A stretch of 43,845 nt of DNA from Treponema sp. (GTDB lineage Bacteria > Spirochaetota > Spirochaetia > Treponematales > Breznakiellaceae), in NCBI GenBank assembly GCA_031257675.1, contig JAIROG010000049.1, positions 1 through 43,845 of the forward strand, given 5' to 3'. Below, one piece after another: positions 21,996 through 31,148 of the stretch. Positions within the stretch are counted from its first letter, which is position 1, and every line of letters begins with the position of its first letter. The notes beneath the pieces are model-generated. The model did not search any database and was not told the DNA's origin. It saw only the letters and a program-made list of their open reading frames with translations. The position numbers and the translations under genes are program-made.

Positions 21996-24038
21996 ATGAC
22001 TCAAAAGGATTCTTTTGGAGAACGGAGAATAGGCGCGGTCATTCCTGTGGGATCCTTGCGCGGAGAAAAGAGCGGCGGCGTAGGCGAATTTGCTGATTTA
22101 GCCGAATTTGCGAGGCTTGCCGTCAAGATGGGCATAGGGCTTATCCAGATTTTGCCGGTGAATGACACGGGGTATGAAAGCTCTCCTTACAGCGCGCTGT
22201 CGGCGTTCGCTTTGCATCCTCTTTATATAAGAATAGCGGATCTGCCCGAAGCTCAGGGATTCGCGCCAAAAATTGACGCTCTGGCAAAACAATTCGACAA
22301 AAACGCGCGTTTTTCATATTACGCTCTACTGAAAGCTAAATTGGACCTGCTGTGGGACATATACGCCGCGCATGAGAAAGACATCGCGGCGCGGCCCTCG
22401 CTCGCCGCATGGATAGAGGAAAATCCGTGGGTCAAGCCGTACGCCGTTTTCCGCAGGCTGAAACAGGCGAATCAGGAAAAGAGTTGGCAAGAATGGGGCG
22501 ATCGCCGGAATGTCACGAAAGGAGAGATAGAGGCGCTATGGGGCGATGCGGCGCTGAAGAAAGAGCATCTGTTCTGGGCGTGGATACAGGAGGCGCTTGA
22601 CAGCCAATTCCGCAAAGCCGCCGAAGCTGTGGCACACGCGGGCATACTGCTGGAAGGCGATCTGCCCATCCTGATAAACGACGATTCGTGCGACGTCTGG
22701 GCGTACCCCGAATTCTTCCACTTAGACCTATCCGCCGGCGCGCCGCCGGATATGTACAGCCCGCAGGGGCAGAACTGGGGTTTTCCGGTGTATAATTGGA
22801 AGGCTTTGGCAAAGGACAACTACTCATGGTGGAAGAACAGGCTCGTTGTTGCGGAAAAATACTACAAGGCGTACCGCATCGACCATGTGCTGGGTTTTTT
22901 CCGCATCTGGGCGGCTTCACGGCAGGATCTCGCCTCATCATCGATGTCAGGCAGATTCATCCCTTCCACCCCCATAACGGCGAAAGACCTTGAAGACATC
23001 GGGTTTAGCGACGGGCGCATCCGGTGGGCTTCTTGTCCCCATATCCCCACCCATGAAGTGTGGGACGCTTTTGCCGGCATACAGAACGCCGATGGAAGCC
23101 AGAACCACGCCGCCGCCCAATGGGAAGCGGGAAAAGTCTTTTCGCAGGCGCTTGATCGCCTCAACAACGAAGAGCTGTGGCTCTTTAAGGATGCGATCAA
23201 GGGTGAAAAAGATATAGAAGCGCTTGACATTCATCCTTTCGCAAAAAACTACCTCATCTCCGCATGGCGCAACCGCGTGTTTTTGGAGTACGAAAAAGGA
23301 ATGTTCGCGCCCATGTGGTTTTACAGAAACGCGAGAGCGTATGCGTCTTTCTCGCATGAGGAAAAAGAAAGGATTGACGCTCTTATAGAGGCGCGTAAGC
23401 TTGAATCCGAGAAAGTATGGGAAATCCACGGCAAGAAGTTGCTTGCCATGCTGACAAAATCCTCCTCCATGTTGCCGTGCGCCGAGGATTTAGGCGACGT
23501 GCCGGCGTGTGTGCCGAGAGTTCTCGCCAACCTCAATATTCCCGGGCTGCGCGTTGTGCGCTGGGCGCGGAGATGGGACGCGGAAGGCGAGCCGTATATC
23601 CCGTTTGAAGAGTATCCTGAATTGAGCGTTTGTACGCTTGGCGTTCACGACAGCTCTACGGCGCGTGAATGGTGGGAAAAAGAAGCGAATCAGGCGATGT
23701 TCTCAGGTTTCATTGGCGAACCTTCGCTTGCCAACGTGTACAATCCGGGTGTGGCCAAGAAAATTCTACAGAAAACGGCCGCGGCCGCATCCCGCTTCCG
23801 GGTGTTTCAAATTCAGGACCTGCTCCACCTTTCCCTGAAATACTACGCGGACGATCCGGCTTCGGAACGGATAAATGTGCCGGGTTCAGTTACGGACTTT
23901 AACTGGACGTACCGGCTTCCCGTCTCTATAGCGGAACTTGAACAAGATGAAGAGCTTATCCGCGCCGTACAAGAGATCGCCGCAGTAAAACCGACGGTGA
24001 AACTGGCGGCAAAGAAAAAAGGCAGAGCAAAAAAATAA
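21996..24038 (+). CDS. malQ: 4-alpha-glucanotransferase (GH77)
   Basis: 680 residues with GH77 features: IGLIQILPVNDTGYESSPYS, SAFALHPLYI, LFWAWIQEALDSQF, GILLEGDLPILINDDSCDVW, YRIDHVLGFFRIW (nucleophile Asp), LPCAEDLGDVPACVPRVL (acid/base Glu) and CTLGVHDSSTAREWW. The C-terminus is extended and ends in a Lys-rich tail (KLAAKKKGRAKK). The enzyme moves maltosyl units between glucans in glycogen or maltodextrin turnover. It lies 14 bp before the GH13 gene, so the two are probably one operon. Confidence 0.92.
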   Translation: MTQKDSFGERRIGAVIPVGSLRGEKSGGVGEFADLAEFARLAVKMGIGLIQILPVNDTGYESSPYSALSAFALHPLYIRIADLPEAQGFAPKIDALAKQFDKNARFSYYALLKAKLDLLWDIYAAHEKDIAARPSLAAWIEENPWVKPYAVFRRLKQANQEKSWQEWGDRRNVTKGEIEALWGDAALKKEHLFWAWIQEALDSQFRKAAEAVAHAGILLEGDLPILINDDSCDVWAYPEFFHLDLSAGAPPDMYSPQGQNWGFPVYNWKALAKDNYSWWKNRLVVAEKYYKAYRIDHVLGFFRIWAASRQDLASSSMSGRFIPSTPITAKDLEDIGFSDGRIRWASCPHIPTHEVWDAFAGIQNADGSQNHAAAQWEAGKVFSQALDRLNNEELWLFKDAIKGEKDIEALDIHPFAKNYLISAWRNRVFLEYEKGMFAPMWFYRNARAYASFSHEEKERIDALIEARKLESEKVWEIHGKKLLAMLTKSSSMLPCAEDLGDVPACVPRVLANLNIPGLRVVRWARRWDAEGEPYIPFEEYPELSVCTLGVHDSSTAREWWEKEANQAMFSGFIGEPSLANVYNPGVAKKILQKTAAAASRFRVFQIQDLLHLSLKYYADDPASERINVPGSVTDFNWTYRLPVSIAELEQDEELIRAVQEIAAVKPTVKLAAKKKGRAKK

Positions 24039-24052
24039 GACATGGAGGACGT

Positions 24053-27000
24053 ATGTTTTTGAAGATTGCATTAACCGCATTCGAGGGCAATGACGCGCGG
24101 GGCGTTCCTTTGCAAAAAATGGAGTTTCATATTTGCGGCGAGGTTCGGAGCGAATGTGGCGTTGAGAAAGACCTGTTTTCCATAACCGGCAATGTTGTGT
24201 TTACAGATTTTCCAGCGGTGCGCACTCTGGCGCAGAAACTGAGTCAAAAGGGCTACAAGGTGAGCGCCGGACAGCTTAACGCTATGGGGCTTATTGATGA
24301 AATCCTGCATTACCTCGTGGGTCTGTACCGTACGCAGGTGCAGTCCGATGTGTTTGACACCGCGCTTGTCCGCCTCAATCGCAACTTGGGGGAATCCGGC
24401 GTATTGGAGTTGTTGCAACGGTTTTGCGTACGCTTCCCGCCCCGAAAAGTGTATGCGGGCGAAACCACGGCTGATGAGTACCTTGAAACAGCCGAAGGCC
24501 CGGTGAGCCATAAGGCGATGTCCCTTGAAGAGATACTTATGCTTGCCATTGCCAATCTCAATCCCGCATTCAAACCGTTCTTGTTCATGTTTGACGACAA
24601 ACCGCTCGCAAAGCAGTCCGTCTATGACGATGCTCTTGTGGAATTGCAGGAGCATCTCAAAGGGCTTCCGGTTTTTGGTCCGGACGGACAGAACCTGTGG
24701 GATTTGCTTCGCGCGCCGGCTCTCGCGGCCCCCGATTCTTTAAGCGAACAACTCGCGTTTATGCGCCGGAAGTGGGGCTTGCTCCTCAAGAAATTTCTTG
24801 CGCGTATGCTTTTGGGTATGGACGTTATCAAAGAGGAAGAAAAACCCCAATGGGGAGGAGCGCCCGGACCTACCGAAGCCATCATCTTCGGCAACCGCGA
24901 TGTTGAATACGAAAAGTACAGCCCGGATCAGGAGTGGATGCCGAGAACCGTACTTATAGCGAAATCAACGCTCGTGTGGCTGTACCAGCTTTCCAGAAAG
25001 TACCGCCGTGAGATTACGAGGCTCGATCAGATACCCGATGAAGAATTGGACGAGCTTGCGCGGCGCGGATTCACGGGGCTTTGGCTTATCGGTCTGTGGG
25101 AGCGGAGCAACGCCAGCAAGACCATCAAGCAATGGACAGGCAACCCCGAGGCCGCAGCAAGCGCGTACAGCCTGTACGATTACGATATTGCCGCAGAGTT
25201 GGGCGGATGGGAGAGCTTGAAAAACCTGCGTGGACGGTGCTTCCAACGCGGCATACGGCTTGGCTCGGACATGGTGCCAAACCATACGGGCATTGATTCC
25301 CGCTGGATAATCGAACACCCGGAGCGCTTCCTGCAACTGCCCTATCCTCCCTTCCCCTCTTACAATTACAATTGCGGCAACCTGTCCGGCAGGGATGATA
25401 TTACGGTGCAGATAGAAGAGCATTATTTTACCAGAAACGACGCTGCGGTTGTGTTCAAGCGCATCGACAATCGTACCGGCGAAACGCGCTACATTTACCA
25501 CGGCAATGACGGAACTAGTATGCCGTGGAACGATACGGCGCAAATCGACTTCCTCAACCCGGAAGCCCGCGAAGCCGTTATCCGTACTATTGTCGGCGTG
25601 TGCCAGCAGTTCCCCATTGTGCGCTTTGACGCCGCCATGACTTTGGCGAAGCGGCACATACAGAGGCTCTGGTACCCTGAGCCGGGACGGGGCGGCGACA
25701 TAGCGAGCCGCGCCGAACACGCCATTTCCAACGATGAGTTCAACCGCCGCATCCCCAATGAGTTTTGGCGTGAGGTGGTCGACCGGTGCGCTGCGGAAGC
25801 GCCGCATACCTTGCTCCTTGCGGAAGCGTTTTGGATGATGGAAGGGTATTTTGTGCGCACCTTGGGCATGCACCGGGTGTACAATTCGGCGTTTATGAAC
25901 ATGCTGAAAAAAGAGGAAAACTCCAAATATCGCGCAACCATAAAAAACACGCTGGAGTTCGACCCTGAAGTTCTGAAACGGTTCGTCAACTTTATGAACA
26001 ATCCGGACGAAGACACGGCGGTCGCCCAGTTCGGCAAGGGCGACAAATATTTCGGCGTCTGTACCCTCATGGTGACCATGCCCGGACTGCCCATGTTTGG
26101 ACACGGGCAGATCGACGGGTTTGAAGAGAAGTACGGCATGGAGTACCGCCGCGCCTACCGCGATGAAACGCCCGACGAGTGGCTAATCCAGCGCCACGAG
26201 CGGGAAATTTTCCCCTTGATGAAAAGACGGCTTCTTTTCTCCGGCAGCGAGCATTTTTGCCTGTTTGATTTTTATAAACAAGACGGCTTCATTGATGAAA
26301 ATGTGTTCGCGTATTCCAACCGCGTTAGCGGCGGCGGCGAGCGTTCGTTGGTGTTTTACAACAACTCCTATTACGGGACAGCCGGCTGGATACATAACAG
26401 CGCCGCCAACATCCCTCAAAAAGACGGCGGCTTCCGCAAGGACAGCCTTTTCCAGGCGCTCGGTCTTGACGGAGATTTCGTTCTTTTCCATGAGCAGCGT
26501 TCAGGGTTGTGGTTCATACGCTCGGTTCAGGAAATCAGGGATCGGGGCTTTTTCGCCGTGCTTAATGGCTACGAAGCGCAAGTTTTCCTTGACATTCATT
26601 CGGTGCGGGATACGGACGGACGCTGGTCCAAGATATGCAATGAACTCAACGGCAGGGGGATTGAAGACTTGGGCGCGGCAATGCAGGACATCTTCCTTGC
26701 GGAGCTTTACGCCCCGTTTGCCGCGCTCTTCGAGCAGATGTACATCAACGCTTTTGGACAAGCTGTCGCCGATTGCGCCGCATCGGGCAAGATCGATGCG
26801 GGGGACGGCTTCATCATCACAATAAAAGACGGCGTTCTTGCCTTCATCACTATGGCGCTAAAGTATATCGGCGGCGCCGACGGCAAATTCGAAGCCTTTA
26901 CAAGCGCATCTTACTACCCGCGAGAGAGCGAAATGCCCGCGCCTGAAACCGTATGGAAAGACTTTGAAGCCTATGCGCAACGAATCTTCCACTATTCCCT

Positions 27001-27748
27001 TATGCGCAAAAAACCGGGCGCAAAGAGCGCGCAAAGCGAGCGAAACCCGGCTGACGCCGCCGCTGTTTTCACCGCTGAAACCACCGGCAAAAACAGTGGA
27101 ACCGGCGATTCCGGGCAGGCGCGGTACGCGGCGGCTTTCTTATTGGGCTACGGACTGTTCTCCCTGCTCCGCTCCATTTTGGGCAAAAAGGCGCATGGCG
27201 CGGACGCGGCCGCCCTTATTCGCCATTGGCAACTTGATCGCAAAGCGCGCAACGCCTACGTCAAAGCGGGCGTACCAAGCGACATCGCCTATAACGCCAC
27301 TGAATTGATGAAAGCGGTGATAACCCGCACGGCGCCGGGCGCAGCGTCAGCCGAGCCTTTGCACACAGTTGACAGCTTGCCCGCGTCAATCATAACGGAA
27401 AACTACCAGAAGGAAGATTTCAGACAGCTTCTCGGTGTCAACGTGTTTGACGACGCGACATGGTTCAACAAGGAGAAATTTGATTTTGCGCTTATGTACG
27501 CTTCGTTGTTCCTGACTTTTGAGAGTGAAGACGCCTTTACAACGCGCCTTGCGGTTCAGCAAGAAGGAAAAACCAAATCTGACGGCAAGACTTCCGCAGC
27601 TAAAGGCGGCAAGAAAAACGCCGCCCAAACCTCCGAATCCGCGTGGAGCGCCCGGCTCAAGATCATTATGGATATGCGGGAAAAATTGCGGCAAGCTGAG
27701 GAAAAATCGGCGTATAGGTTTGACAAGCTGATAGAAGCGCTGGAGTAA
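24053..27748 (+). CDS. very large GH13 alpha-glucan enzyme, 1231 residues
   Basis: The N-terminal ~300 residues are unlike a catalytic domain. The GH13 barrel starts about residue 310 (ELARRGFTGLWLIGLWERSN). Conserved regions are I (GSDMVPNHTGIDSRW), II (IVRFDAAMTLAKRHI, nucleophile Asp), III (HTLLLAEAFWMMEGY, acid/base Glu) and IV (NFMNNPDEDTAVAQF, Asp present). In region IV the usual NHD His is replaced by Pro. Domain C follows (VFAYSNRVSGGGERSLVFYN), then about 350 residues without a recognised fold. There is no signal peptide, so it is cytoplasmic. With malQ it probably remodels storage glucan; debranching or maltosyl transfer are possibilities. Confidence 0.75.
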   Translation: MFLKIALTAFEGNDARGVPLQKMEFHICGEVRSECGVEKDLFSITGNVVFTDFPAVRTLAQKLSQKGYKVSAGQLNAMGLIDEILHYLVGLYRTQVQSDVFDTALVRLNRNLGESGVLELLQRFCVRFPPRKVYAGETTADEYLETAEGPVSHKAMSLEEILMLAIANLNPAFKPFLFMFDDKPLAKQSVYDDALVELQEHLKGLPVFGPDGQNLWDLLRAPALAAPDSLSEQLAFMRRKWGLLLKKFLARMLLGMDVIKEEEKPQWGGAPGPTEAIIFGNRDVEYEKYSPDQEWMPRTVLIAKSTLVWLYQLSRKYRREITRLDQIPDEELDELARRGFTGLWLIGLWERSNASKTIKQWTGNPEAAASAYSLYDYDIAAELGGWESLKNLRGRCFQRGIRLGSDMVPNHTGIDSRWIIEHPERFLQLPYPPFPSYNYNCGNLSGRDDITVQIEEHYFTRNDAAVVFKRIDNRTGETRYIYHGNDGTSMPWNDTAQIDFLNPEAREAVIRTIVGVCQQFPIVRFDAAMTLAKRHIQRLWYPEPGRGGDIASRAEHAISNDEFNRRIPNEFWREVVDRCAAEAPHTLLLAEAFWMMEGYFVRTLGMHRVYNSAFMNMLKKEENSKYRATIKNTLEFDPEVLKRFVNFMNNPDEDTAVAQFGKGDKYFGVCTLMVTMPGLPMFGHGQIDGFEEKYGMEYRRAYRDETPDEWLIQRHEREIFPLMKRRLLFSGSEHFCLFDFYKQDGFIDENVFAYSNRVSGGGERSLVFYNNSYYGTAGWIHNSAANIPQKDGGFRKDSLFQALGLDGDFVLFHEQRSGLWFIRSVQEIRDRGFFAVLNGYEAQVFLDIHSVRDTDGRWSKICNELNGRGIEDLGAAMQDIFLAELYAPFAALFEQMYINAFGQAVADCAASGKIDAGDGFIITIKDGVLAFITMALKYIGGADGKFEAFTSASYYPRESEMPAPETVWKDFEAYAQRIFHYSLMRKKPGAKSAQSERNPADAAAVFTAETTGKNSGTGDSGQARYAAAFLLGYGLFSLLRSILGKKAHGADAAALIRHWQLDRKARNAYVKAGVPSDIAYNATELMKAVITRTAPGAASAEPLHTVDSLPASIITENYQKEDFRQLLGVNVFDDATWFNKEKFDFALMYASLFLTFESEDAFTTRLAVQQEGKTKSDGKTSAAKGGKKNAAQTSESAWSARLKIIMDMREKLRQAEEKSAYRFDKLIEALE

Positions 27749-27793
27749 AAGAAGGAATTGCGGCAGTGAATCCCGGCGCGGCGCCCCATCTGG

Positions 27794-27864
27794 GGTTGCG
27801 CCGGCGGCTCAAGCCGCAACCTGCCAGTTTCAAATCCCGGTGTGGCGAGCGCCGGGGTTTGAAA
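27794..27864. repeat. twin hairpin element
   Basis: GGTTGCG (27794-27800) pairs with CGCAACC (27815-27821), and GTTTCAAATCCCGG (27827-27840) pairs with CCGGGGTTTGAAAC (27851-27864) with one mismatch. The element lies after the GH13 stop and cuts the 3' end of a minus-strand relic. It resembles a small palindromic repeat rather than a terminator, as there is no U-run. Confidence 0.5.
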
Positions 27865-28150
27865 CAAGCTCAACTTGTCACCGGGCGGCATATCTTGGAA
27901 TATATTTTGCGCTTCTTCTTTTGATATTTTTTCAAAATGTGTATCCGCTATAATTTGATAATAATCTTGCTGACCGGCAACCCGTTCTCCTTTTTCTTCA
28001 TTAAATATAAGTGTCATCCTCGTTTTTGGTCTTGTCGCAATCGTCAATTTAATGGACATAATGTGAAATGTACTGTCTCTTCTTCACTCATAATAGCCTT
28101 TAACTTATCATCTTCAACCAAATTGCCGCAAGCTCCCTTTTCTCTCCTTA
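27865..28150 (-). pseudogene. short hypothetical protein, frameshifted and truncated
   Basis: Two frames join into protein-like sequence: KGACGNLVEDDKLKAIMSEE and ETVHFTLCP, then IKLTIATRPKTRMTLIFNEE, KGERVAGQQDYYQIIADTHF and EKISKEEAQNIFQDMPPGDK. A one-base change near 28050 separates them. The 3' end runs into the twin hairpin element without a natural stop. Family not recognised. Confidence 0.35.
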
Positions 28151-28207
28151 GCGTTCTAACGTGTTGACAGTGGGAGTCTCTTCCAACTTAGACGCCCTTC
28201 GCCCCTC

Positions 28208-28236
28208 TTGCGCTATCAGGAAGTTTTTCATATAAT
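28208..28236 (+). promoter_or_regulatory. promoter of the purine permease gene
   Basis: TTGCGC (28208-28213) and a perfect TATAAT (28231-28236) are 17 bp apart. A small hairpin GATGC/GCATC follows before AGGAGG. No purine riboswitch sequence is visible. Confidence 0.55.
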
Positions 28237-28280
28237 ACGCTATGATGCTGTTAAAGCATCTATATTTAGGAGGTTTTATA

Positions 28281-29585
28281 ATGGCAATACAAAAGAAAAA
28301 AGGCGTTTTTGACTTGCAAGCGAATAATACGACTGCGGGACGGGAGATTCTCGCGGGAATCACCACGTTTCTGACCCTCGCGTATATCTTGATGGTTAAT
28401 CCAGATATACTCAGCGCCGCGGGCATGCCCAAGGAAGGCGTGTTTACGGCGACGGCGCTGGCATCCGCGATAGCGACTCTGGTTATGGCGTTAGCCGCGA
28501 ACTTGCCCATAGCGCTTGCGCCCGGCATGGGTCTCAATGCGTTTTTCGCCTTTTCCGTAGTTATCGGCATGGGATATTCATGGCAAATCGCCCTGACCGC
28601 GGTGTTTTTTGAAGGCATCCTGTTTATTATCCTCTCATTGTTCAATGTTCGGGAAGCCATCATCAAGGCGATACCCGACAACTTGAAGAAAGCGGTCGCT
28701 GTAGGGATCGGGCTTTTCATAGCGCTCATCGGTTTTAAGAACGCGGGCATTGTGATAGGCGATCAGGCGACCTTGGTAGCGCTGGGCGATTTGGCGTCCG
28801 GTTCAGCGTTGCTTGCAATCATCGGACTTGTCATCACCATCATCCTGTATGCGTGGAAGATCCCCGGTTCGATCCTCATTGGAATCCTCGCAACCACCGC
28901 CATAGGCATCCCGCTTGGCGTCACTGATGTGAGCGGATTCGGCTCTCCGTTTAGCCTTCCGGCCGCGCCCCTATTGTGGGAGTTTGACTTTTCAAACATT
29001 TTCACGTTCCAATTCTTTACGGTCTTTTTCACCTTTCTCTTTGTGGATGTTTTTGACACCGTTGGCACTCTGGTCGGCGTCACATCGCAAGCGGGTCTCA
29101 TCGACAAGAATGGCGAAATCCCCCGCGTAAAACAGGCGCTTCTTGCTGACGCAGTAGGTACCGTCGCCGGCGCCGTACTTGGAACTTCAACCGTAACCAG
29201 CTATGTGGAAAGCACCGCGGGCGTGGCTGTGGGCGGGCGCACTGGTCTTGCCGCGCTCACCACAGCGCTTCTATTCGTAGTCGCCCTTTTCTTCGCGCCG
29301 CTCTTCCTTCTGATCCCCGGCGCGGCGACGGCGCCCGCCCTTATCGTAGTCGGATTCTTGATGATGCAGGCTGTGGGCGGCATCAACTTCAAGGATCCCA
29401 CCGAAGGCATACCGGCGTTCTTTTCCATCGTGATGATGCCCTTCGCCTACAGCATCTCCGAAGGCGTGGTGTACGGTTTGCTTTCCTATGTCATTCTCAA
29501 GGCGGTGACCCTTAAATTCAAGGATATATCCATTATTACATGGATTCTGTTTGTGGTATTCATTTTGAGATTTTTTATCGAATAG
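28281..29585 (+). CDS. AzgA/PbuG-type purine (adenine/guanine/hypoxanthine) permease
   Basis: ATG 28281 has AGGAGG 7 bp upstream. The 434-residue protein has 12-14 helices and the AzgA subfamily marks: REILAGITTFLTLAYILMVN near the start, LPIALAPGMGLNAFFAF, FVDVFDTVGTLVGVTSQAGL and AVLGTSTVTSYVESTAGVAV, then GGRTGL. It imports purine bases with protons across the inner membrane. Its stop overlaps the start of the ChrA-like gene by 1 bp. Confidence 0.88.
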   Translation: MAIQKKKGVFDLQANNTTAGREILAGITTFLTLAYILMVNPDILSAAGMPKEGVFTATALASAIATLVMALAANLPIALAPGMGLNAFFAFSVVIGMGYSWQIALTAVFFEGILFIILSLFNVREAIIKAIPDNLKKAVAVGIGLFIALIGFKNAGIVIGDQATLVALGDLASGSALLAIIGLVITIILYAWKIPGSILIGILATTAIGIPLGVTDVSGFGSPFSLPAAPLLWEFDFSNIFTFQFFTVFFTFLFVDVFDTVGTLVGVTSQAGLIDKNGEIPRVKQALLADAVGTVAGAVLGTSTVTSYVESTAGVAVGGRTGLAALTTALLFVVALFFAPLFLLIPGAATAPALIVVGFLMMQAVGGINFKDPTEGIPAFFSIVMMPFAYSISEGVVYGLLSYVILKAVTLKFKDISIITWILFVVFILRFFIE

Positions 29586-30133
29586 TGAACCTTTTTTTAC
29601 TGTTTTTTGAATTTTCTAAAATAGGCTTGTTCGCCGTGGGCGGGGGGCTAGCAACCCTGCCTTTTCTTTTTCACTTGGCTGAAAACTATACATGGCTCAC
29701 GGCGGAAATCATTGGAAACGGACAGGCGCTAGCCCAGTCCGCGCCCGGCGCGATAGGCGTAAACATGGCGGCAAACGCCGGTTTTTACGCCGCCAGTGTT
29801 CCGGGCGCGTTTGTCGCCGCGGCGGGGCTTGTCTTTCCATCGATCATCATCATCACGATCATAGCGCACATGCTTGCTTTCAACGAGAACCGGTTGGCGC
29901 GGGCGGTTTTTATGGGGCTTAAACCCTGCGCGACAGGCTTGCTCGCGGCGGCCGGTTTCGGCGTAATACGCTTGTCGCTCTTCAACAACGCGGCTTCCAT
30001 TTGGTACGAGATGTTCCGCCTGCGCGAATGCATCCTGTTCAGCGTTCTCTTCGTCCTGATTCTCAAACTGAAGTTCCATCCTGCCGTCTATATCGGTCTT
30101 GCGGGCGCGGCGGGCGTTATTCTGAAGCTGTAA
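29585..30133 (+). CDS. half-size chromate transporter family protein
   Basis: GTG 29585 overlaps the permease stop (TAGTG). The 182 residues form one CHR domain: FFEFSKIGLFAVGGGLATLP, GQALAQSAPGAIGVNMAANA, GLVFPSIIIITIIAHMLAF and RAVFMGLKPCATGLLAAAGF. Short ChrA proteins normally occur as two adjacent genes of opposite topology; only one is here. The real substrate may not be chromate. Confidence 0.8.
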   Translation: MNLFLLFFEFSKIGLFAVGGGLATLPFLFHLAENYTWLTAEIIGNGQALAQSAPGAIGVNMAANAGFYAASVPGAFVAAAGLVFPSIIIITIIAHMLAFNENRLARAVFMGLKPCATGLLAAAGFGVIRLSLFNNAASIWYEMFRLRECILFSVLFVLILKLKFHPAVYIGLAGAAGVILKL

Positions 30134-30214
30134 TGCCGCAAGAGACACATACTCTTCGCCTACGACGAGGCTTATTGAAGGATAATGAGTTGCCCCTCTC
30201 TGAAAGGCGGCGAA

Positions 30215-31027
30215 TTAAGCCCCGCAACGATTAAAAGAATTAAAAAAGAACGCGACGCTGGCGTTGAATGTCTCTTCCGCCAGAACCTCAGGGTCTTTTC
30301 CCACAATGTCTGCAATATACCGCGCGATATGCGTCAGATGTTTCGGCTCATTGCGCCCCGACCGTTTTTTGTCGCCCATGTTGCGCGGCAGAAGATACGG
30401 CGCGTCTGTTTCAAGCAAAAGCCGGTCAGATGGAATCTTCTTGACTAACGAAAGAAGGTTCGTCCCTCGGCGTTCGTCGCAAATCCATCCCGTTATGCCA
30501 ATGTAACAGCCCAGCGAAAGGTAGGCGTCAAGCTCTTTTTCTCCGCCGGTAAAGCAATGCACGACTTTTTTTGCTATGGGATATTTTTTTAGAATAGCGT
30601 AGAAATCATCACATGCGTCGCGTTCGTGGAGAAAGAGCGGCATATTCAACGCCGCGGCAAGCTCAACCTGCCTCTCAAACCACAATCTCTGTTCAGCGCG
30701 CGGGGAAAAATCGCGGTTATAATCAAGACCGCACTCCCCTATTGCGACCACTTCAGGGCATTGCGCCAATGCGCTCAGTTCCGCAATAGTGTGTTCGCCG
30801 CACATTTTCGCGTCATGCGGGTGTACGCCCGCTGTGGAAAAGCACCGTCTCACTGCCGCCGTATTGTGGGACGCCGCATACCTTTGGGCGTTTTTGCTTT
30901 CCTCCACAGTTGTTCCGGTGATGACGACCGGAGAGACGCCGGCCGCTTCGGCGTCCTGCAACACCCGCTCCCTGTCCTTGTCAAACGAGGAATGGGTAAG
31001 GTTTACGCCAATATCAATTAAACGCAT
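30215..31027 (-). CDS. tatD: TatD-family metal-dependent DNase
   Basis: 270 residues with TatD motifs: LIDIGVNLTHSSFDKDR (an Asn replaces the usual second His of the HxH metal ligands), STAGVHPHDAK, VVAIGECGLDYNRDFSP, MPLFLHERDACDDF, KKVVHCFTGGEKELD and RLLLETDAPYLLPR. It is probably a 3'-5' exonuclease or D-aminoacyl-tRNA-type hydrolase of the cytoplasm. It stands alone, converging with the ChrA-like gene. Confidence 0.88.
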   Translation of the reverse strand: MRLIDIGVNLTHSSFDKDRERVLQDAEAAGVSPVVITGTTVEESKNAQRYAASHNTAAVRRCFSTAGVHPHDAKMCGEHTIAELSALAQCPEVVAIGECGLDYNRDFSPRAEQRLWFERQVELAAALNMPLFLHERDACDDFYAILKKYPIAKKVVHCFTGGEKELDAYLSLGCYIGITGWICDERRGTNLLSLVKKIPSDRLLLETDAPYLLPRNMGDKKRSGRNEPKHLTHIARYIADIVGKDPEVLAEETFNASVAFFFNSFNRCGA

Positions 31028-31148
31028 GTCTGTATGGTATCATACGCGCCGCTCTTTTACAATGATGCGAGGCTGTTTCAAAACGCGCCAGTATATTTTT
31101 GATTTTTCCCTCAGAAAAGCAGTTTAATTTCATCGAAATCACGTTGCA

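Noticed and set aside
24965-26104. A 379-codon minus-strand open frame inside the GH13 gene
   Set aside because: It is a shadow of the GH13 barrel, which carries the conserved catalytic regions on the plus strand.
28141-28281. Purine riboswitch upstream of the purine permease
   Set aside because: The conserved loop sequences of the purine aptamer are absent; only a promoter and a 5-bp hairpin are visible.
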